DNA from: Spirochaetaceae bacterium
GTDB taxonomy: Bacteria; Spirochaetota; Spirochaetia; SZUA-6; Bin103
Reading direction: 5' to 3'
Length of the DNA: 19,451 bases
Assembly (NCBI GenBank): GCA_028820215.1
Contig: JAPPKD010000101.1
Location: 1-19,451 of the forward strand
In this document: positions 5,270-12,582 of the stretch, in pieces
Layout: each line of letters starts with the position of its first letter
How positions within the stretch are numbered: position 1 is the stretch's first letter
Notes under the pieces: model-generated
Database searches by the model: none
Told to the model about the DNA's origin: nothing
Seen by the model: the letters and a program-made list of their open reading frames with translations, nothing else
Translations under genes and position numbers: made by a program

Positions 5270-7757
5270 CGTCGTGATCTGCGCCGGCCGCACGCTGAGT
5301 GCACCACAGCAGCAGCCGGCGGTGCCGCTGCTGCGCGCCATCTCCTCACGGGACGCGCTGATGGCTCTGGCGCTGGGGGTGCTGGCCGCCGTCAGCTACG
5401 TGCCGGCGCTGTCCGGCGGCTTCGTCTGGGACGACGTGATCTTCGCCGAGGAGCCGGTCATCCACGCCGTCTCCGGCCTGCGCAGCATCTGGTTCTCTCC
5501 CGCGGACATCAAGAACGAGGGACACTACTGGCCGCTCGTCTATACGTCCTTCTGGCTGGAGCACAAACTCTGGGGCCTCCAGCCGGCCGGCTACCACGCG
5601 GTCAACATCGCCCTGCATCTGTTTAACTGCCTGCTGCTGTGGCGCCTGATGGAGCGCATGGCCGTGCCCGGCGCGGTGCTGATCGCCGCGGTGTTCGCCG
5701 TGCACCCCGTGCACGTGGAGTCGGTGGCCTGGATCATCGAGCGCAAGGACGTCCTGTCGGCACTGTTCTACCTGAGCGCGGTGCTGGTCTGGGTCCGCTT
5801 CGTGGAGGAACCACGTCCGGGGCGCTACGCGTTGGCGCTGGCGCTGTTCACCGCCGGACTGCTGTCGAAGTCGGTGGTGGTGACGCTGCCCGTCGCGCTC
5901 CTGGTCTGGCACTGGTGGCAGCACGGGCGGGTCACCCGGATCGACCTGCTGCGCCTGGTGCCGTTCGTGGCGGTGGCGGTGGCGGTCACCGCGGGCGATC
6001 TGTCGTTCTACACCTCGCGGGAGCCGCTGGAGCTTGGCTACACCTTGGCCGAGCGGGCGCTGATCGCATCGAGGGCGCTGTGGTTCTACGCCGGCAAGCT
6101 GCTGTGGCCGGCCGATCTGGCGGTGATCTATCCGCTGTGGGAGATCGACGCCCGTGACCCGTTGGCGTGGACGTACGTGGCGGCCGCGGCGGCGCTGGCG
6201 TCGGCGCTGTGGCTGGCGCGGCGGCGGATCGGTCGCGGCCCGCTGGCGGGGGTGCTGTTCTTCGCAGTGACGCTGGGGCCGGTGCTGGGCTTCGTGGACT
6301 ACGGCTACCTGCAGTTCTCGTTCGCGGCCGACCGGTTCCAGTACCTGGCGTCCATCGGCGTGCTGGCGGTGCTGATCGGCGCAGCCGCGCACGGCGTGGG
6401 CAAGCTGCCGGACGGATACCGGCGCGGTGCGCTGGGGCTGGCTGCGGCCGTGGTGCTGGTGCTGGGGGTGCTGACGTGGCGGCAGGCGGGGGTCTACCGG
6501 GACGAGGTGACGCTGTTCAGCCACGTCGTCGCGCACAACCCGCAGGCCCGCGACGCGCACCTCAACCTGGGCAATGCGCTGATCGAGGCGGGGCGGAACG
6601 AGGAGGGTCTGGAAGCCAGCCGCATCGCCGTGGAGCAGCGACCCGATTCCGCCGACGCCCACTCGAACCTCGCCCTTGCCCAGATGAATCTGAAACGGTT
6701 CGACGCTTCCGGGGAGTCGCTCCGCCGCGCGCTGGAGCTGGACCCGCGCCACAAGAGCGCCCTGCAGAACACCGCCGAGCTGTATCGCAAGCAGGGGCGC
6801 TACGAGGAGGCGATCGAGGCGTACCGGGCGGTGCTCGCGCGCGACCGCCGGTACGCGCTGGCGCACGCGGGCCTCGGGGACGCGCTGTTCCAACGGGAGC
6901 GCTACCGGGAGGCGGTCGAGTCGCTGCAGAAGGCGGTCACCCTGCAGCCGACCCTGCCGATGGCGGGCACCCTGCAGATGCTCATGGGCCGTGCGTCGCG
7001 GGAGCTGGGCCGGCTCGACCGCGCGGAGGAGCACTTCCGGCTCGCCATGGCGATCGATCCTCGGGACGCCACCCCGCTGCTGGACCTGGCCGCTCTGCGC
7101 GCCGCGCAACAGCGCCACCGGGAGGCGGACGATCTCCTGCGCCGTGCCCGCGAGCTGCGGCCCGGCGATACGGCGACGCTGCAGAACGTCGGCGAATCGC
7201 TGCGCAAGCAGGGCCGTTACGAAGAGGCGCTGGCGGCGTACCGCGACGTGCTCGCCATCGATTCGGCATACGCCCTGGCGTACGCCGGCATGGGCGACGC
7301 GCTGTTCCATCTCGAGCGCTTCGAAGAGGCTCTGGGGGCGTTGGCGACGGCCGTGTCGCTGCAGCCGGACGCACCGGTCGCGGGATCCCTGCATCGCCTG
7401 ATGGGACGGGCGGCCGAGGAGCTGGGGCGCCCCGATGCGGCCGAGCACTACGCGCGCGCGGTCGAACTCGACCCCCGCGACGCGGAGGCGATCGACCGGC
7501 TCGCCATGGCGCGCTTCGCGGAGAAGCGCTACGAGGACGCGCATGCCCTGTACCAGACGCTGGCCGAGCTCACTCCCGACAGCGCGCAGATTCACTCCAA
7601 CCTGGGCGCAACGTTGTACTACCTGGGCCGCAGCGAGGACGCCCTGCACAGCTTCGAGCGCGCGCTGGCCCTGGACCCCGACTTGGAGACCGCCCAGGCC
7701 GGCGTGCGCGCGCTTGTGCCGCTCTCCGGGGCAGCGGATGCGAGCGCCGGGAACTGA
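5262..7757 (+). CDS. TMTC-like GT-C membrane glycosyltransferase with TPR tail
   Basis: 831 aa. Residues 33 to about 410 are mostly hydrophobic, with roughly ten membrane helices. The extracytoplasmic loops carry marks of the TMTC/PMT superfamily: an acidic pair in FVWDDVIF (D57/D58), HYWPL (88-92), GYHAVNIALHLFNCLLLWRL (110-129), HPVHVESVAWI (148-158) and ERKDVLSALF (160-169). These read like the GYHLVN, HPIHTEAV and GRADLLS motifs of eukaryotic TMTC1-4, which O-mannosylate proteins using dolichol-phosphate-mannose. About residues 425-815 are TPR repeats, probably on the outer face and able to hold acceptor proteins. The gene starts inside the GT2-GtrA gene, preceded by a G-run, so the lipid-sugar donor and its user would be made together. 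Function is inferred from architecture; a TPR-bearing GT-C enzyme acting on a glycan is an alternative. Confidence 0.82.
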   Translation: MHSVVICAGRTLSAPQQQPAVPLLRAISSRDALMALALGVLAAVSYVPALSGGFVWDDVIFAEEPVIHAVSGLRSIWFSPADIKNEGHYWPLVYTSFWLEHKLWGLQPAGYHAVNIALHLFNCLLLWRLMERMAVPGAVLIAAVFAVHPVHVESVAWIIERKDVLSALFYLSAVLVWVRFVEEPRPGRYALALALFTAGLLSKSVVVTLPVALLVWHWWQHGRVTRIDLLRLVPFVAVAVAVTAGDLSFYTSREPLELGYTLAERALIASRALWFYAGKLLWPADLAVIYPLWEIDARDPLAWTYVAAAAALASALWLARRRIGRGPLAGVLFFAVTLGPVLGFVDYGYLQFSFAADRFQYLASIGVLAVLIGAAAHGVGKLPDGYRRGALGLAAAVVLVLGVLTWRQAGVYRDEVTLFSHVVAHNPQARDAHLNLGNALIEAGRNEEGLEASRIAVEQRPDSADAHSNLALAQMNLKRFDASGESLRRALELDPRHKSALQNTAELYRKQGRYEEAIEAYRAVLARDRRYALAHAGLGDALFQRERYREAVESLQKAVTLQPTLPMAGTLQMLMGRASRELGRLDRAEEHFRLAMAIDPRDATPLLDLAALRAAQQRHREADDLLRRARELRPGDTATLQNVGESLRKQGRYEEALAAYRDVLAIDSAYALAYAGMGDALFHLERFEEALGALATAVSLQPDAPVAGSLHRLMGRAAEELGRPDAAEHYARAVELDPRDAEAIDRLAMARFAEKRYEDAHALYQTLAELTPDSAQIHSNLGATLYYLGRSEDALHSFERALALDPDLETAQAGVRALVPLSGAADASAGN
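6762..7595 (+). repeat. Internal 139-residue duplication of the TPR block
   Basis: Residues 501-639 and 640-778 of the TMTC-like protein align without gaps over most of their length. Each begins LQN...RKQGRYEEA, continues with GDALF, A-V-LQP and LMGRA-ELGR-D-AE, and reaches IDPRDA or LDPRDA at the same offset. Each unit holds about four TPR motifs. The DNA copies have clearly diverged, so the duplication is not recent. The unit is a set of helical pairs, which lengthens the superhelix without breaking it. Confidence 0.75.
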
Positions 7758-7785
7758 ACACCGCCGGTATCTCGGATTCGAGTTG

Positions 7786-8154
7786 TTACCCGAACCAGAT
7801 GCCCAGGTACTTCGTGAACCAGAACAGGCCGATATAGGTGCCCACGGCGGCCACGGGCAGGAAGGCGAGCAGCCGCCACGACCGGCGGGCGCCCGCCAGC
7901 GTGCACATGCGCCGCCTGCGCAGGTACAGGACCACCGCGGTGGCCGCGACGGCCAGGCCGAAGGCGCGGAACAGCCACGCGTAGCCATAGTAGAGGGTGT
8001 CGCCGAGCGTGACCGCCTCCGCGGCGGTGGCGATGCCGAGCAGCACCAGCACCACCGGCGACACGCAGCACATGATGCCGGCCAGCCCGGACAGCAGGCC
8101 GAACTTGATGCCTGTGCGGATCTCGCCGCCGTGTCCGGCGGCCTCGGCGTTCAT
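7786..8154 (-). CDS. Small three-helix membrane protein, MerT-like
   Basis: 122 aa from the ATG at 8154, with GCGGA just upstream; the frame continues further up but there overlaps the exonuclease gene. Three hydrophobic stretches lie at about 17-45, 58-78 and 94-115. The first contains GIMCCVSPVVLVLLGI (26-41), a vicinal Cys pair followed by a proline. This recalls the first helix of the mercuric transporter MerT (SACC..P), and a further cysteine lies at 83 after an RRRR stretch. MerT passes Hg(II) inward through such cysteine pairs. No merA, merP or merR is nearby, so mercury transport is not established; another thiol-binding metal or a redox role is possible. It is the last gene of a tight operon, 8 bp after exonuclease III. 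Confidence 0.68.
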   Translation of the reverse strand: MNAEAAGHGGEIRTGIKFGLLSGLAGIMCCVSPVVLVLLGIATAAEAVTLGDTLYYGYAWLFRAFGLAVAATAVVLYLRRRRMCTLAGARRSWRLLAFLPVAAVGTYIGLFWFTKYLGIWFG

Positions 8155-8162
8155 CGTTCCGC

Positions 8163-8969
8163 TCAGGTCGAGCGGACCTCGGCGATCACCGGCGCGTGGT
8201 CGCTGGCGATCATGCCGTCCTTCTTCTTGCGGTAGTCGCGGTCGATCGTGACCGCATCGGTCCTCTCCGCGAGCGGCGGCGTGGCCAGCAGGAAGTCGAT
8301 GCGCAGGCCCAGGTTCTTGTGGAAGTTGCCGGCGCGGTAGTCCCACCACGAGAACTGCTGGAGCTCCGGGTTCACGGCGCGGAACAGGTCCACCGTGCCC
8401 AGGCCGAGCAGCGCCCGGAAGCGCTCCCGCTCCTCCGCGGTGTGGAAGATCTTCTCCCGCCACGCTTCTTCGTCCCAGGTGTCCAGCGCGGCCGGGCAGA
8501 GGTTGAAGTCGCCGCCGATCACCAGCGGATGATCGGACCGCACCTCCTGCTCCGCGTAGCTCACCAAGCCGTCAAGGAAGGCCAGCTTGTGACCGAACTC
8601 CGGGTGCTCGACGGTGCGCCCGTTGGGGACGTACACCGACACGCAGTCGAGCCCGCCGATCCCGTCGACCTCGGCCCGAACGCCGATCAGCCGCGCTCCC
8701 TGCTCCTCCAGGCCCGGCAGGCCGCGGCAAGTGACCTCCGCGGCACGCACCGTCTCCTCCCGGGCGAGGACGGCCACGCCGTTCCAGCTCTTCTGGCCGT
8801 GCGCGAGCGCGCGGTACCCGGCCTCGTGGAACTTGTCGTGCGGGAAGCGGTCGTCCGGCAGCTTCAGCTCCTGCAGCAGCGCAAGGTCGGGGGTGCGAGC
8901 CGCCAGCCAGTGCCGGACGAAGCCCAGCCGCGCCTGCATGCCGTTGATGTTCCAGGTGGCGATGGTCAT
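8163..8969 (-). CDS. xth: Exodeoxyribonuclease III (AP endonuclease)
   Basis: 268 aa, the usual length for the ExoIII/APE1 family. The catalytic set is complete: N7 in TWNINGMQAR, E34 in LLQELK (metal binding), Y113 in SVYVPNG, D154 and N156 in GGDFNLCP, D225 in GLRIDFLLAT, and D257/H258 in SDHAPV. The enzyme cuts DNA 5' to abasic sites and degrades from 3' ends in base-excision repair. The ATG at 8969 is the first start with family similarity, 11 bp after the stop of the isomerase-like gene, so translation is probably coupled. Lys replaces the more usual Thr-Lys order after the metal-binding Glu (QELK instead of QETK), a minor change. Endonuclease III is also in the window but in a separate unit. 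Confidence 0.95.
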   Translation of the reverse strand: MTIATWNINGMQARLGFVRHWLAARTPDLALLQELKLPDDRFPHDKFHEAGYRALAHGQKSWNGVAVLAREETVRAAEVTCRGLPGLEEQGARLIGVRAEVDGIGGLDCVSVYVPNGRTVEHPEFGHKLAFLDGLVSYAEQEVRSDHPLVIGGDFNLCPAALDTWDEEAWREKIFHTAEERERFRALLGLGTVDLFRAVNPELQQFSWWDYRAGNFHKNLGLRIDFLLATPPLAERTDAVTIDRDYRKKKDGMIASDHAPVIAEVRST

Positions 8970-8980
8970 GGCGCGCGCCG

Positions 8981-9850
8981 TCAGCCGTCCGTCCGCCAGC
9001 CGGCTTCGGCCAGCGCGGCGAGCCCGTAGTCGAACTCGCCTCTGATGTGCGGGATGTCCGGCATCCGGTACTCGAAGTCGAGCGACACCGTGCCCCGGTA
9101 GCCGGCCCGCTCCAGCGCCTCCCGGAACGCGGCGAAGTCGGCGGTGCCGCGGCCCGGCGTCAGCTCCAGGTCCTGGCGGAAGTCGCGCGTGTCGCTGCCG
9201 GCCGCGTCGCGCAGGTGCACGTGGCGCAGGCAGTCGCCCAGGAAGCCGAACAGGTCGTCCGGATCGTAGCCGATCACGCCCCAGTGGCTGGTGTCGACGG
9301 TGGCGGCTACCGCGGGGTGGTCGACCTCCTCGAACATCGCCTTCACGTGCTCGACCGAGTCGGTGATCTGAAACAGGTGCGGCACCTCCAGGTGGATGTG
9401 CATGCCCAGGTCGGCGGCGATCCTCGCCTGTTCCCGGAACGCCCGCGCCGCCCCCTTCAGGTGGCGCAGCCACTCGCGTTCGTCGAGCTGCCGGCGGGCC
9501 GTGCTCATCGTCACCGTGCGCACCCCCAGGCGGGAGGCAAGCTCCAGGTACCAGCGGCCGAGCGCGACCGCTTCGCGCGCGTCGGCGGAGTCGGTGTAGT
9601 CGAAGAAGCGGTCCCGCCCCTCGGGCTCCCACCGTCCGAGCGAGATGTTGCAGGCGATCGGCCGCACGCCGTTGCGGTCGAGCGCGTCGGCCACCGCCTC
9701 GGCCGTGGTGTCGGGGTGGGGAAGGTGCACACAGAAGCTGCCCATGTGGCTGATCTCTACCTCGCGGAAGCCGGCGTCGGCCAACTGGGCGAGCGCGGTT
9801 TCCAGCCCGAACGCGGAGAAGCCGAGGGTGGTGGCGGCGTGGATCATCAT
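8981..9850 (-). CDS. Sugar phosphate isomerase/epimerase-like TIM-barrel protein
   Basis: 289 aa, or 288 if the second of two adjacent ATGs is used. The xylose-isomerase-like (AP endonuclease 2) TIM barrel is recognised from FREVEISHMGSF (28-39), IHLEVPHL (152-159), VDTSHWGVIGYDPDDL (185-200), LRHVHLRD (208-215) and SLDFEY (256-261). E155, D186, H212 and E260 are the likely metal ligands. Members isomerise or epimerise sugars and inositol derivatives (IolE, IolI, tagatose 3-epimerase), and the exact substrate cannot be read here. It leads a minus-strand operon with xth and the MerT-like gene, and diverges from the creatininase gene across 31 bp. The same fold contains endonuclease IV, but the residues typical of that repair enzyme are not evident, so the xth linkage is not proof of a repair role. 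Confidence 0.85.
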   Translation of the reverse strand: MMIHAATTLGFSAFGLETALAQLADAGFREVEISHMGSFCVHLPHPDTTAEAVADALDRNGVRPIACNISLGRWEPEGRDRFFDYTDSADAREAVALGRWYLELASRLGVRTVTMSTARRQLDEREWLRHLKGAARAFREQARIAADLGMHIHLEVPHLFQITDSVEHVKAMFEEVDHPAVAATVDTSHWGVIGYDPDDLFGFLGDCLRHVHLRDAAGSDTRDFRQDLELTPGRGTADFAAFREALERAGYRGTVSLDFEYRMPDIPHIRGEFDYGLAALAEAGWRTDG

Positions 9851-9857
9851 CGTCGGC

Positions 9858-9863
9858 CATAAT
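9858..9863 (+). promoter_or_regulatory. Possible -10 element in the 31-bp divergent gap
   Basis: CATAAT matches five of six bases of the sigma-70 -10 consensus and would start transcription about 12 bases before the creatininase ATG, leaving room for the GGAGG at 9873-9877. No good -35 lies at the right distance. Any promoter here must extend into the 5' end of the divergent isomerase gene, so the two genes would share control DNA. Confidence 0.25.
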
Positions 9864-9881
9864 GATGGGAATGGAGGACCG

Positions 9882-10631
9882 ATGCTAACCCTGTTTGCCG
9901 AGCTCACCCGTGAGGAGGCGCGCGAGCGCGCCGCCGATTCGCTGGCGGTCGTGCCGACGGCGTCGATCGAACAACACGGCCCGCACCTGGCGGTGGTCAC
10001 CGACACGCTGCTGGTGACCACGGTCGCCCGCCGCAGCGCCGAGGCGACCGACGCCTCCGTGGTGGTGACGCCCACGGTCTGCTACGGAAACTCGCACCAT
10101 CACCGCCCCCACCCCGGCGTGCTGTCGCTGCAGTCCGACGTGTTCCTGGCCACCACCCGCGACGTGATCGAGGGGCTGAGCCTGTCCGGCTACCGGCGGA
10201 TCCTGCTGCTGAACGGTCACGGCGGCAACACGGCCGCCAACCAGGTCGCCGCCCAGGATGCGGTCAACCGCTATGGGCTGCCGGGCAAGGTGCATGCAGC
10301 CGCCTACTGGGACGTGGCGCGCGCGGCGCTGGTCGCCGGCGGCCTGGAGAACGAGCGGCTCCCCGGCCACGCCGGCCACTTCGAGACCGCCATGGTGATG
10401 GCGGTCCGGCCAGAGCTGGTACGGCAGGAGGTGCTCGACGATCTGCCCGCCGTGGACCGCGAGCGGATCGGCCTTCCGGCCGGCAAGCCGGGCACCGCCA
10501 CGCAGCAGAACCGCGACTGGGGGATCGGCCCGGGCTACACCGACGATCCGGCATCCGCGACGCCGGAGGCGGGGAGGCGCTACCTGCAGACCATCATCGA
10601 AGAGGTGAGCAGGCTGTACGCCAGTCTCTGA
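9882..10631 (+). CDS. Creatininase-family amidohydrolase
   Basis: 249 aa from the ATG at 9882, with GGAGG four bases upstream; the frame runs back to 9645, but that part overlaps the divergent gene. The family's metal ligands are visible: E30 and H32 in SIEQHGPHL, D41 in VVTDTLL, H113 in LLLNGHGGN and E168 in GHAGHFETAM. Creatininase-type enzymes are metal-dependent cyclic or linear amide hydrolases; relatives include creatinine amidohydrolase, FAPy deformylase ArfB and MftE-type peptidases. The active site supports hydrolysis of a C-N bond, but the substrate is open. It is divergent from a sugar isomerase-like gene and convergent with the M48 peptidase gene. No creatinase or other creatinine pathway gene is present, so a role in creatinine breakdown is not supported. 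Confidence 0.9.
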   Translation: MLTLFAELTREEARERAADSLAVVPTASIEQHGPHLAVVTDTLLVTTVARRSAEATDASVVVTPTVCYGNSHHHRPHPGVLSLQSDVFLATTRDVIEGLSLSGYRRILLLNGHGGNTAANQVAAQDAVNRYGLPGKVHAAAYWDVARAALVAGGLENERLPGHAGHFETAMVMAVRPELVRQEVLDDLPAVDRERIGLPAGKPGTATQQNRDWGIGPGYTDDPASATPEAGRRYLQTIIEEVSRLYASL

Positions 10632-10639
10632 GGCCGGGG

Positions 10640-10660
10640 CGGGACGCGGGCGGAGTCCCG
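10640..10660. terminator. Possible hairpin between convergent creatininase and M48 genes
   Basis: CGGGAC (10640-10645) can pair with GTCCCG (10655-10660) across a 9-base loop within the 32-bp convergent gap. There is no T run on either strand. It could serve both genes as a weak terminator or may be chance. Confidence 0.25.
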
Positions 10661-10663
10661 GCG

Positions 10664-11704
10664 CTACGACCCGGTTTTCGCGTCTTCCTTCCCGGACGTG
10701 CTCTCCGGGCGCTTGAACAGCCCGTCCAGCGTGTCCTTGATCGAGTCGATCCCGCCCCAGACGGTCTCCTTGGCCTTCTCGAAGCCTTCCTGGTAGCTGC
10801 CCGCCGCTTCCTTGAAGTCGGCGGCCGCGTCGTCCGGCTCCTGGCCGCGGCGCACGTAGTCGCCGTCCAGGACCGCCTGGTAGGAGCCGGCATCCACCCA
10901 GGTCTTCAGCTCGGTCAGGCGCAGCACCGCGAACGGGTGGCGCTGGCCGAGCAGGTTGAGCACCTTGTAGACCTGATCCAGGAAGCCCGAGTCCTTTCGG
11001 TACTCCTCCGCCTGCTCGAAGAACGCGCCGATGTTGAGCTGGCTGGTGTCGCCGCCGCCGGCCAGCTTCATCAGCAGATCGTAGCTGCCGCCGGTCTCCT
11101 GGCAGACCAGCAGGCCGGCCCGGTCGGCGCTCAGCTCGCTCTTGCGGTCCCATTCCAGCAGCGCCAGCAGGATCGGCAGCACGATGAGCTGGCCGACGCG
11201 CACATAGGACAGCGACACCTGCAGCAGCATTGCCAGGAGCGTCTTGTACAGGGCATGCCCGCTCAGGCAGTGACCAAGCTCGTGGCCGATCACGGCGATC
11301 AGCTCGTCGTCGCTCATCGTGTGCACGATGGAGCTGGTCAGCGTGATGAACGGCTTGTCCACGCCGATGATGGTGCCGTTCAGGATCGGGTGCTGGACGA
11401 TGTACAGCTCCGGCGTGTGCTCGGCGTCCAGGCAGGCGCTCGCCTCCTGCAGCAGCACATTGATGCGCGGGAACTGGCGGTCGTTGACCCGCACGGCGGA
11501 GGCCAGGTGCAGGAGGCGCAACGACCGCTCGGTGGTCGAACCGATGAACTTGCGCAGCAGCTCGTCGAATCCCGGGATCTTCTTCAGGGCGTTGAGCGCC
11601 GCACGGTCCGCCGGATGTTCCCAGGTGCGCGGGCTGATCTCCGGAAAGGCGCGCTTCCCGGCGCGGCCCCGCGTTACGACTTCGCTGCTGCCCTGTTCGG
11701 CCAT
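10664..11704 (-). CDS. M48-family zinc metallopeptidase
   Basis: 346 aa from the ATG at 11704, which has GGAGGGGG directly upstream; the longer frame to 11818 is rejected. The zinc site is VIGHELGHCLSGH with H141, E142 and H145, and the third ligand is E190 in RKSELSADRAG, as in HtpX/Ste24/Oma1-type proteases. Between them lies one long hydrophobic stretch (about 154-184) that could be a membrane hairpin. There is no N-terminal signal or membrane helix, unlike classical HtpX, which has two N-terminal helices. The last 80 residues are charged and likely helical (DDAAADFKEAAGSYQEGFEK), perhaps an accessory tail. A role in protein quality control at the inner membrane is the family expectation. 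It diverges from the Nudix gene. Confidence 0.88.
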   Translation of the reverse strand: MAEQGSSEVVTRGRAGKRAFPEISPRTWEHPADRAALNALKKIPGFDELLRKFIGSTTERSLRLLHLASAVRVNDRQFPRINVLLQEASACLDAEHTPELYIVQHPILNGTIIGVDKPFITLTSSIVHTMSDDELIAVIGHELGHCLSGHALYKTLLAMLLQVSLSYVRVGQLIVLPILLALLEWDRKSELSADRAGLLVCQETGGSYDLLMKLAGGGDTSQLNIGAFFEQAEEYRKDSGFLDQVYKVLNLLGQRHPFAVLRLTELKTWVDAGSYQAVLDGDYVRRGQEPDDAAADFKEAAGSYQEGFEKAKETVWGGIDSIKDTLDGLFKRPESTSGKEDAKTGS

Positions 11705-11782
11705 GGGTCCCCCTCCCGCGCCCGGCCGGCACGGGTGTGAGCAAACGTACGCCGGGGCAGGGGAGGGGGCAAGGTTGCCGGA

Positions 11783-11792
11783 GTACCGGTAC
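11783..11792. promoter_or_regulatory. 10-bp palindrome overlapping a possible -10 of the Nudix gene
   Basis: GTACCGGTAC is a perfect palindrome. It overlaps TACACT (11790-11795), a four-of-six match to a -10 hexamer, which ends seven bases before the Nudix ATG. I see no matching -35. A short palindrome in GC-rich DNA is weak evidence alone. Confidence 0.25.
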
Positions 11793-11802
11793 ACTGCCGC
11801 GG

Positions 11803-12564
11803 ATGGCGACCGACACATCCGCCGGCCGGCTCACCGGCGGCCGCAACCGTTACGGGGACTTCATCATCGACGCCGGCAGCCTGCCGGCATCAGCGTCCGA
11901 GTTCGAGCAGCAGCTCGGCCGCGCGCTGCCGGACTGGCGGCCCGGCCACAAGGTGCTGTGGCTGGAAGTTCCGCTGCATGCGGTCGCGCTGATCCCGGTT
12001 GCGGTGGCGGCCGGCTTCAGATTCCACCACGCGCGGCCGGAGGCGGTCACGCTCACGTTGGCGCCGACGCCGGACAGCTTCGTCTACCCGAATCCATCAC
12101 ATTACGTCGGCGCGGGCGGGGTGGTGATCGACGACCGGCGCCGGGTGCTGGTCGTCAGCGAGCGCTTCCGGGGCGACATGAGCCGGCCCTACTACAAGCT
12201 TCCCGGCGGGCTGCTGCACCACCGCGAGGACCTGGCCGACGCGGTGACGCGCGAGGTGCTGGAGGAGACCGGCGTGCGCACGCGCTTCCTGGCGATCAAC
12301 TCGATCAGGCACCGCCACACCGGGGCGTTCGGACACTCCGATCTGTACATCGTCTGCCGGCTGGCGCCGCTCAGTCGGGAGATCGTCATCCAGGCCAGCG
12401 AGATCGAGGAGTGCTTCTGGATGCCGGTCGACGACTACCTCACCTCGGAGGACGTGCACGACTTCAACCGCCGCATCGTCCGCGACGCGCTGGCCAATCC
12501 CGGCCTGCCGTACTCTTCCATCGTCCCGGATGCCGAGGTCTTCATGGCGGACGGGGCCGGCTGA
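11803..12564 (+). CDS. Nudix hydrolase, NUDT6-like (pre-Nudix plus Nudix domain)
   Basis: 253 aa. The Nudix box runs GGLLHHREDLADAVTREVLEETGV (about 145-168) and keeps the full G-x5-E-x7-REVxEETGV pattern, so diphosphate hydrolysis with Mg2+ is expected. The N-terminal 100 residues contain KVLWLEVPLHAVALIPVAVA and GFRFHHARPEAVTLTL. These closely resemble the pre-Nudix domain of human NUDT6 and plant relatives (WL-IP, LGF-FHHA---TLTL), and the resemblance continues through IRHRHTGAFGHSDLYIVCRL. Substrates of this subgroup are uncertain; ADP-ribose and NADH are accepted by some plant members. No Shine-Dalgarno sequence precedes the ATG at 11803. The frame is open upstream to 11737, but the similarity begins after 11803. 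The gene stands alone between two minus-strand units. Confidence 0.9.
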   Translation: MATDTSAGRLTGGRNRYGDFIIDAGSLPASASEFEQQLGRALPDWRPGHKVLWLEVPLHAVALIPVAVAAGFRFHHARPEAVTLTLAPTPDSFVYPNPSHYVGAGGVVIDDRRRVLVVSERFRGDMSRPYYKLPGGLLHHREDLADAVTREVLEETGVRTRFLAINSIRHRHTGAFGHSDLYIVCRLAPLSREIVIQASEIEECFWMPVDDYLTSEDVHDFNRRIVRDALANPGLPYSSIVPDAEVFMADGAG

Positions 12565-12582
12565 GCCCGACGGGCGCGCCCG

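Noticed and set aside
5346..7988. 880-codon open frame on the minus strand
   Set aside because: It lies antisense to the TMTC-like gene, is rich in Arg, Gln, His and Pro, and shows no domain. This is the expected shadow of a GC-rich coding strand.
7786..8154. mer (mercury resistance) operon
   Set aside because: Only one MerT-like membrane protein is present; there is no reductase, periplasmic carrier or MerR gene.
7435..8235. 266-codon plus-strand frame bridging two genes
   Set aside because: It overlaps the end of the TPR gene out of frame and the start of the minus-strand operon, and its translation is low-complexity.
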